A stretch of 45,697 bases of DNA, taken from assembly GCA_021372315.1 (NCBI GenBank), contig JAJFUT010000122.1, positions 1 to 45,697 on the forward strand. Reading direction: 5' to 3'. This document shows positions 40,429 to 45,697 of the stretch, piece after piece. Each line of letters begins with the position of its first letter. The stretch's first letter is position 1. A program made the translations under genes and the position numbers. The stretch is from Methanobacteriota archaeon (lineage in GTDB: Archaea; Thermoplasmatota; Thermoplasmata; Methanomassiliicoccales; UBA472). The notes beneath the pieces are model-generated. The model was not told the origin of the DNA, ran no database searches, and saw only the letters and a list, made by a program, of their open reading frames with translations.

Positions 40429-42150
40429 ATGAGCATTTCGCATGAGGGGGCGTCCAAGGTAATGCCGGTCCGGGAACGGTCCGAGGAACTTCGGATCAAG
40501 CTGCCGAAAAGGCAGGACAACACGAGAAAGGCTAAGCCTTCAAGCGTCCCAGAGCCACCCTTCGGACCTTCCGAGTACTCGTACAGCAAGATAGACCCTT
40601 CGATTCCAAGCGGATCGACGATCATGGACGATACGATGAGGGATGGCACGAGGGTGAGGATATTCTCGTCCGAGGAGGGGGGGTTCACATACCATATAGT
40701 TCCGCACGAGTTCATGCTCCCCAAGGAGGAGAGGGCGGCGATCATCGGGGCCATCGAAAAGGTCCGAAATACGCCCCCTCCGAGGATCATCTCCGACCCT
40801 AGGGAGATGAGGGCCTTCGTCAAGCTGACTGCGATCGGCCACCTTACTTCCTTGGGGATGAAGGACAAGGCGCAACATCTTTCGGAGGTCGTGGTCAGGT
40901 ACACGGTAGGGCTCGGCATTTTGGAGCATCTGCTTTCCGACGATCGCGTGGAGGACGTCTATCTCGACGCCCCCTGCTCCGAGAACCGATGGCATGTCGC
41001 GATAAACGGTGTCAGCGGTGCGAGGCAGATGTTGAGGGCGTCCACGAACATATCATCGATGGAACAGGAGGCCGTCGGCCTCGTCTCCAGGTTGAAGCAG
41101 CACAGCCTGAGACCGTTCTCCGAGGCGATACCGGTCCTCGAGACGGATGTCCCTGGCTTCGATGCAAGGGCGACGGTGATGGGCCCGCCGATGAGCCCTC
41201 ATGGCCTAGCACTGGCGTTCAGGCGTCATTCCAGGAGGCCATGGACGCTGCTCCGCCTGGTGGCGCAGGGGTGTATGGACGCGGATATGGCCGGACTTCT
41301 GTCATTCCTCATCGACGGGAGGAGCAGCATGCTCGTATGCGGGCCGAGGGGCGCAGGAAAGTCGTCGTTGCTCTCGGCGCTGATGTTCGAGTTCCCCACA
41401 TCGCAGCGCATCATCGCCATCGAGGACACGCTGGAACTGCCAGTGAGACAGATGCAGGGTCTGGGGTTCAAGGTGCAATCGATACACGTCCAGCCCGGGA
41501 TGGACAGGACGATCGAACAAGCCTCGGACGATGCCTTGAGAGTGTCGCTTCGCCTTGGTGAGTCGGCCCTCGTTCTCGGAGAGGTGAGAGGGACCGAGGC
41601 GGCCACTCTCTACGAGAGCATGAGGACTGGCAAGGCAGGCTCATCGGTCCTTGGCACGATTCATGGCGATTCCGCCAGGTCGGTCTACGACAGGGCGGTG
41701 CACGACCTCGGAGTCGCCCCGGAGGCGTTCTCGGCGACGGACATGGTGCTCACACTGGGCCTCGTCCGGCCGAACGGAGCCCAGAGGCAGGAAAGGAAGC
41801 TCGTCGAGATGGCCGAGGTAAGGAAAGGATCAGGCCCTGGTGAGTTCGATCAGCTTATTGCCGCGATGAAAGGCTCTGGCGCAAGGCTTTCGATAGAAAG
41901 GTCCTCCTCGATAGAGAGGATCGCGAGGGACTGGAACATCACTTACGAGGATGCATTGGACAACGTACGCCTGAGGTCCCTGATACGAAGGGAGGTGATC
42001 GAGGCGCAGAGGTCATCCCCTAATGACCTGCTCGGACCGGAGATGGTGCAGATGTGCAACGCCTTCCTATGGAGGCAGATGGAGCGCGGGATCGGGGATG
42101 AGGATGCGGTGATCGACGATTTCAAACGGAAGCTGGAAGGATGGTGCTGA
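40429..42150 (+). CDS. Type II/IV secretion (Tad/T4P) ATPase
   Basis: 573 residues of the GspE/TadA/VirB11 family, powering assembly of pilus or pseudopilus. A disordered N-terminus (to about 75) is followed by an N-domain with 'VGLGILEHLLSDDRVEDVYLDAP' and 'ARATVMGPPMSPHGLALAFRRHS'. Walker A is 'GPRGAGKSS' (about 305-313), then the Asp box 'IAIEDTLEL', Walker B 'ALVLGEVRG' and the His box 'GTIHGDS'. The ATG at 40429 opens the frame. Only 3 nt separate it from the TadC-like membrane protein, a strong operon. It is divergent from the U32 gene, beyond which two pilin-like genes lie. Confidence 0.92.
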   Translation: MSISHEGASKVMPVRERSEELRIKLPKRQDNTRKAKPSSVPEPPFGPSEYSYSKIDPSIPSGSTIMDDTMRDGTRVRIFSSEEGGFTYHIVPHEFMLPKEERAAIIGAIEKVRNTPPPRIISDPREMRAFVKLTAIGHLTSLGMKDKAQHLSEVVVRYTVGLGILEHLLSDDRVEDVYLDAPCSENRWHVAINGVSGARQMLRASTNISSMEQEAVGLVSRLKQHSLRPFSEAIPVLETDVPGFDARATVMGPPMSPHGLALAFRRHSRRPWTLLRLVAQGCMDADMAGLLSFLIDGRSSMLVCGPRGAGKSSLLSALMFEFPTSQRIIAIEDTLELPVRQMQGLGFKVQSIHVQPGMDRTIEQASDDALRVSLRLGESALVLGEVRGTEAATLYESMRTGKAGSSVLGTIHGDSARSVYDRAVHDLGVAPEAFSATDMVLTLGLVRPNGAQRQERKLVEMAEVRKGSGPGEFDQLIAAMKGSGARLSIERSSSIERIARDWNITYEDALDNVRLRSLIRREVIEAQRSSPNDLLGPEMVQMCNAFLWRQMERGIGDEDAVIDDFKRKLEGWC

Positions 42151-42153
42151 GAC

Positions 42154-43917
42154 ATGGCGGGCGATACGGATTTCGTTCACAGGGTGGGTTCACTGTCGAA
42201 GATCGGCGCGCCCGATTTCTTCTGCAGGAAGGTGCGATCGTCCCTGAAGGACGAGGCCGCTTCGTGGATGGAACGGCAGGACCTGAAGCTGGAGGACCTG
42301 TCGTCCGCCGCCTTTTCCTTGATGGCAATGATGTCGACCATCTCGCTGATCGTCATCTTGCTCGCTTCGACGGTCCTTTCAGGCATGTCATTGATGTTGA
42401 TGGTCCTCGCGCTTGCGGTCCTGCCGTTGCTCTCGGCCCTCTCGATCGTTCAAACGCCAGCGAAGCTGGCAAAGAAAGAGGAGTCGGCCATGCTCGTCGA
42501 ATCGCCTTCTGTCGTCGGGATGATGAGCATGAGCATGCACATCTCCCCCTCGCTCGAGCGTGCGGTCTCCTACGCATCCTCCCATGGGGAAGGGGCGCTG
42601 AGCAGGAGGCTGAGGAAGGTCTCGTGGGACGCTATGGCGGATTGGAAGGAGGACCTGGGCTCGGAGTTCATGGGGCTGACCTCGTCGCTGAGCGATTCGA
42701 ACAGGAACCTGAAGCAATCCCTCCAGATGCTCCTGACGGCCACGGCGGAAAGGTCCCGGGTCGGTCTGGAACGCTTGCTGGACAAGGCCAACGATCTCGT
42801 CGTCCAGGGCGTGAGGGAGAAGATGGACCAGTACGTCACCTCCCTGTCGTTCCCGACGATGGTGCTCTTCGCTTTCGGGGTCCTCCTGCCGGTGATGCTC
42901 TTCTCGCTCGTGCCGATGTTCACGATGAAGGTCGTCCTGTCGTCGGAGACGGAGGTCGCCCCTGCAATGGGGTTCGGCCAGGTCGCGTTCCTCATGCTGG
43001 TCCTGTTCCCCGTCTGCACGTTCCTGTTCGCCCAATCGACCCTGAGCAAGCATCCGCTGAGGACGGGAACGGAACCGAGGAAGGAGGACAGTAAGCGCCT
43101 GGTCCTCGTGGCATCCCTGGCGGTCGTGTCCGGTCTAGCTTCCTCGTTCGTCCCGTTGATGCAGCCGTACGTCACGCTTGGCACGGTCGCCGCCCTGCCG
43201 TCGATGTACATCCTGTGGAGATGGAGGGCCGAGCATTCCGGATCGAAGGACGGGGAGCGCATCGAGCAGGAATTCATCCTAGCTCTCTTCCAGGTCGGGA
43301 ACTGCATGCTTTCCGGAAGCTCGCTCGAATCGGCCGTGCTCACCTCGTCCAAGGTGCTCCGTTCCGAGTCGTTCAGGTCGTTCTCCTCCCAGGTCGTGCA
43401 CAGGGTAAGGACCGAGGGGCTGACGATGGCCCAGGCGTTCGAATCGAACGACGTTCTGTTGAAGGCTTCGCCCCTGGTGATGAACGCGTACGTGACGATA
43501 GCCGAGTCGTCGGTCATCGACCCGGAATCGACGGGTAGGACCGCCGTGAACCTGGCCAAGTACCTGTCGGAACTGAGGGAGAGCGAGAGGAAGGGCAGGG
43601 ATAGGCTGAGGGGCGTCGTCGACATGATGTCCTACACGTCAATGCTCTTCGCGCCGATCGTGATAGGCGTGACAGGCAGCCTTTACGACCTTGTATCGGG
43701 TATAACCGGTTCGGAGGGCTCCGATACGTTGGTATTGATAGGGGGGCTGTACACAATCGAACTGTGCGTCGTCGTCAGCTACTTCAACGGAGGTCTTCTA
43801 GGCCACAGATCGGTGGGGTCGACAGCATACGATTTCGCGAGAAGGGTACCGGTGGCGATAACGTCGTTCTGCCTGACGTCCATGATAGCTGGTCAAAGCC
43901 TCACGGCGCTCTTTTGA
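42154..43917 (+). CDS. Type II secretion/pilus inner-membrane platform protein (TadC/GspF-like)
   Basis: 587 residues. Duplicated T2SF plan: helical cytoplasmic part, paired membrane helices (about 50-100), a long helical domain, helices near 220-290 and 305-350, and a second copy of the cytoplasmic domain (about 360-490) before C-terminal helices. It anchors the assembly ATPase. Starts at ATG 42154, 3 nt behind the ATPase gene. Its last 17 bases overlap the end of the convergent FmdE-like gene. The length is about twice that of bacterial TadB or TadC, as is usual for the archaeal fused form. Confidence 0.85.
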   Translation: MAGDTDFVHRVGSLSKIGAPDFFCRKVRSSLKDEAASWMERQDLKLEDLSSAAFSLMAMMSTISLIVILLASTVLSGMSLMLMVLALAVLPLLSALSIVQTPAKLAKKEESAMLVESPSVVGMMSMSMHISPSLERAVSYASSHGEGALSRRLRKVSWDAMADWKEDLGSEFMGLTSSLSDSNRNLKQSLQMLLTATAERSRVGLERLLDKANDLVVQGVREKMDQYVTSLSFPTMVLFAFGVLLPVMLFSLVPMFTMKVVLSSETEVAPAMGFGQVAFLMLVLFPVCTFLFAQSTLSKHPLRTGTEPRKEDSKRLVLVASLAVVSGLASSFVPLMQPYVTLGTVAALPSMYILWRWRAEHSGSKDGERIEQEFILALFQVGNCMLSGSSLESAVLTSSKVLRSESFRSFSSQVVHRVRTEGLTMAQAFESNDVLLKASPLVMNAYVTIAESSVIDPESTGRTAVNLAKYLSELRESERKGRDRLRGVVDMMSYTSMLFAPIVIGVTGSLYDLVSGITGSEGSDTLVLIGGLYTIELCVVVSYFNGGLLGHRSVGSTAYDFARRVPVAITSFCLTSMIAGQSLTALF

Positions 43918-44308
43918 TCAAGAACATCGAATCCGCGCTCGCCCTGTGGATGGAGAGCGCTATCTGCTCCTCCGTCTCATGGGACATGGTGGAGTCGATG
44001 TCGTGCTTGACGTCCTCTCGGAGCTCGATCTCGATGCTCCCCTCGACCGATGAAAATGAGGCTTTGGCGATGAAGTCGTCCTTTACAGATATGTTGCCCT
44101 TGCCCATCGTGCATCCGGACGAGAACTGGACCCCATCGATGACGCAAGAGAGGGGGGTCTTGGAGCCGGTAAAGACGATGGCCTTGATCTTTCCCTTGAG
44201 CTCTGACCGAGCGATCTGGCCCATCCTGTATCCGACGACGACATAAGGCCCCAGATGACCATGGAACGAACTGAGGGCCTTCAGCTCGGGAGGCAGTTCC
44301 GCATGCAC
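43901..44308 (-). CDS. FmdE-like protein
   Basis: 135 residues of the FmdE family (formylmethanofuran dehydrogenase-associated), named for its place beside molybdenum formylmethanofuran dehydrogenase in methanogens; biochemical role not established. The diagnostic 'FHGHLGPYVVVGYRMGQIA' is at about 15-33, followed by 'TGSKTPLSCVIDGVQFSSGCTMGKGNIS', with the Cys pair. It lacks the C-terminal zinc ribbon of longer members. The frame extends upstream to 44512, but the GTG at 44308 begins the conserved part. A TATA box at 44327-44339 is about 25 nt upstream, so the mRNA is probably leaderless. It converges on the TadC-like gene with a 17-nt overlap. Confidence 0.85.
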   Translation of the reverse strand: MHAELPPELKALSSFHGHLGPYVVVGYRMGQIARSELKGKIKAIVFTGSKTPLSCVIDGVQFSSGCTMGKGNISVKDDFIAKASFSSVEGSIEIELREDVKHDIDSTMSHETEEQIALSIHRASADSMFLIKRAP

Positions 44309-44326
44309 GGAACCGGGAATCGCTTG

Positions 44327-44339
44327 CCCGATATATATT
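44327..44339 (-). promoter_or_regulatory. TATA box for the FmdE-like gene, leaderless arrangement
   Basis: On the minus strand this is GAATATATATCGG, centred 25 nt from the GTG at 44308. Confidence 0.5.
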
Positions 44340-44438
44340 CGGTATGTCCCAGCAGACCGATGTGCTTGTAGCGGACAGGTCGGATGATAATAGATATATC
44401 GGTGGCTGGACCCTCTATCGATGAAATGAGGAGGGTCT

Positions 44439-45656
44439 GTGCTCGATAAGGATGGGAAGCTGCTATTTCTGACGAGGGGCGTGCGCCTTTTTGCGTACGG
44501 GTTCCTGTCCATCGTCCTCGTCCTCTACCTAGAGGAGCTGGGGCTTTCCGACCTCGAGGTCGGTGCTCTGCTTGCCCTCACGCTGATCGGCGATACGGCC
44601 ATATCTCTCTACATCACGACGAAGGCCGACCGAACTGGGAGGAGGATAATGCTGGTCATCGGAGCGATCCTCATGCTCTTTGCCGGCGTCGTGTTCGTCC
44701 TTACGGACAATTTCGCAGTGCTTCTCGTAGCAGCGATCATAGGTGTCATAAGTCCGAGCGGGAACGAGGTTGGACCGTTCCTTTCAATCGAGCAATCGTC
44801 CCTTTCTCAGATCGTTGCCAGCAAGGACCGAACGAGGGTCTTCGCGTACTACAATCTCCTCGGGTCCATCGCAACTGGGTTGGGGGCCATTTCGGGAGGA
44901 TGGATCGCACAGATTGCGAGATCGTCCGGCTCCTCCACGCTCGATAGCTACAGATCGGTCGTTCTCGGATACGCTCTCTTCGGCATCGTGCTCCTCCTGC
45001 TCTTCCTTCAGCTCTCGACGAAGATAGAGGTCCCAAAGGCCAAGGTGTCGAGGATGAGGGACCGTTTCGGCCTCCATCGCTCCCGCAAGGTCGTAACGAA
45101 GCTCTCGTTGCTTTTCTCGATGGATGCGTTCGGGGGCGGGTTCATCGTCCAGAGCGTCATGGCCTATTGGTTCTTCCTGAGGTTCGGCACCGAGCCTGCG
45201 ATGCTCGGAACGATATTCTTCGCTGCGAACATACTGGCGGGATTTTCAGCCTTGTCGGCTGTCTGGATCGCAAAGAGGATCGGTCTGATCAGGACCATGG
45301 TCTATACGCACCTGCCCTCGAACGTACTGCTGATCCTCATACCGCTCATGCCAAGCTTCGAGCTCGCTCTGACCCTGTTGCTGCTCAGGTTCAGCATATC
45401 TCAGATGGACGTACCGACGAGGCAGTCCTACGTCATCGCCGTCGTCGACGAGGACGAGCGGTCTGCCGCCTCCGGAATAACAGGGGTTGCTAGAACGTTC
45501 GGACAGTCCGGCGCGCTCATGCTGACCGGCTTCCTGCTGAAGGACGATGCGATGCTCGCGTATTCCTTCTTCATCGCTGGTCTAGTGAAGATAACGTATG
45601 ATCTACTGCTATACCGGAGCTTTAGGAGCATCAGGCCGGAGGAAGAGCTCTCCTGA
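44439..45656 (+). CDS. MFS transporter
   Basis: 405 residues with about twelve membrane helices in two halves; secondary transporter of unknown substrate. N-terminal 'RLFAYGFLSIVLVLYLEELGL' with the conserved loop 'TTKADRTGRR' between helices 2 and 3 (the MFS GxxxDRxGRR-type motif). A cytoplasmic loop (about 190-215) follows helix 6, and the repeat continues with 'ALSAVWIAKRIGLIR'. The GTG start at 44439 follows GAGGAGGG. Single gene near the window end. Its upstream region shares AT-rich sequence with the FmdE promoter (GATATATC, about 44393-44400). Confidence 0.88.
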   Translation: MLDKDGKLLFLTRGVRLFAYGFLSIVLVLYLEELGLSDLEVGALLALTLIGDTAISLYITTKADRTGRRIMLVIGAILMLFAGVVFVLTDNFAVLLVAAIIGVISPSGNEVGPFLSIEQSSLSQIVASKDRTRVFAYYNLLGSIATGLGAISGGWIAQIARSSGSSTLDSYRSVVLGYALFGIVLLLLFLQLSTKIEVPKAKVSRMRDRFGLHRSRKVVTKLSLLFSMDAFGGGFIVQSVMAYWFFLRFGTEPAMLGTIFFAANILAGFSALSAVWIAKRIGLIRTMVYTHLPSNVLLILIPLMPSFELALTLLLLRFSISQMDVPTRQSYVIAVVDEDERSAASGITGVARTFGQSGALMLTGFLLKDDAMLAYSFFIAGLVKITYDLLLYRSFRSIRPEEELS

Positions 45657-45697
45657 GGGAGGAACGACCTTTGGAGAGCGGTTCCAACTAGGAGCTG

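Noticed and set aside
42141-43094. 317-codon plus-strand frame inside the TadC-like gene
   Set aside because: Gly/Arg/Pro/Asp-rich shadow frame. The other frame gives a clear membrane protein with operon spacing.
1-45697. CRISPR arrays, insertion sequences, rRNA genes, integrase genes
   Set aside because: I looked for regularly spaced short repeats, transposase or recombinase motifs and rRNA sequence and saw none. The tandem repeats at 27663-29890 are coding.

Overview
The window comes from an archaeon of moderately high GC content. Diagnostic genes are archaeal eIF6, L31e, L39e, S19e and a PDCD5-type DNA-binding protein, an archaeal-type LeuRS, MptE, an FmdE-like protein, DUF373 and DUF169 proteins, and TATA-box promoters with several leaderless starts. 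The gene set and style point to the Thermoplasmatota, most like Methanomassiliicoccales or a relative. That placement is an inference from gene families, not a phylogeny.

Layout. 1-3509 (minus): the ABC peptide/solute uptake genes dppB (cut by the window edge) and dppA, whose binding protein is membrane-anchored and carries two PKD domains. 3959-5789 (minus): mptE and a DUF373 membrane protein in one operon. 5985-7541 (plus): a double zinc-ribbon membrane protein and an MBL-fold hydrolase. 7576-9467 (minus): the translation operon S19e, PDCD5-like, L39e, L31e, eIF6. 9645-10187 (plus): UbiX. 10202-16468 (minus): an MMPL/RND transporter and LeuRS. 16684-19651 (plus): a tandem ribbon-helix-helix (RHH) regulator with palindromic promoter sites, an FtsZ-like protein that consists only of the GTPase domain, an ATP-NAD-kinase-like protein and an exosome-associated RNA-binding protein.

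19680-23813 is the most unusual part. An intact tRNA-Leu(UAG) gene is followed by three degraded, same-orientation copies of its 3' part, at about 21135, 22092 and 23763. They separate three short lower-GC modules: a small acidic protein plus a Fpg/Nei-like glycosylase; a DUF169 protein; and a divergent pair of a flavin split-barrel protein and a winged-helix regulator. Divergence of the copies rises with distance from the intact tRNA (3, 4 and 8 differences over the same 48 nt). This fits repeated integration at one tRNA gene, with the oldest scar farthest away. No integrase remains in the window.

23947-27294 is accessory: a DUF1847 protein, a 79-residue orphan, a run of three decayed genes (ThiN-like, AIR-synthase-like and ASCH-domain, with frameshifts and two in-frame TAGs) and a small anchored exported protein. 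27537-31016 (minus) encodes an 1159-residue cell-surface protein with a DUF3494 ice-binding-type domain among eight SbsA/Big_5 Ig-like repeats and a C-terminal membrane anchor. Two related small membrane proteins, a B12-binding radical SAM enzyme, a CxxC-x17-CxxC zinc protein, a UDG-like protein and a DUF998 pseudogene follow, down to 36493.

36662-45656 returns to core-like sequence. It has a DUF6015-like protein, a zinc-ribbon membrane protein, a Tad/type IV pilus-like system (two pseudopilin-like proteins at 37406-38333, the secretion ATPase at 40429 and its TadC-like membrane partner at 42154) interrupted by a U32 peptidase-family protein, an FmdE-like protein and an MFS transporter.
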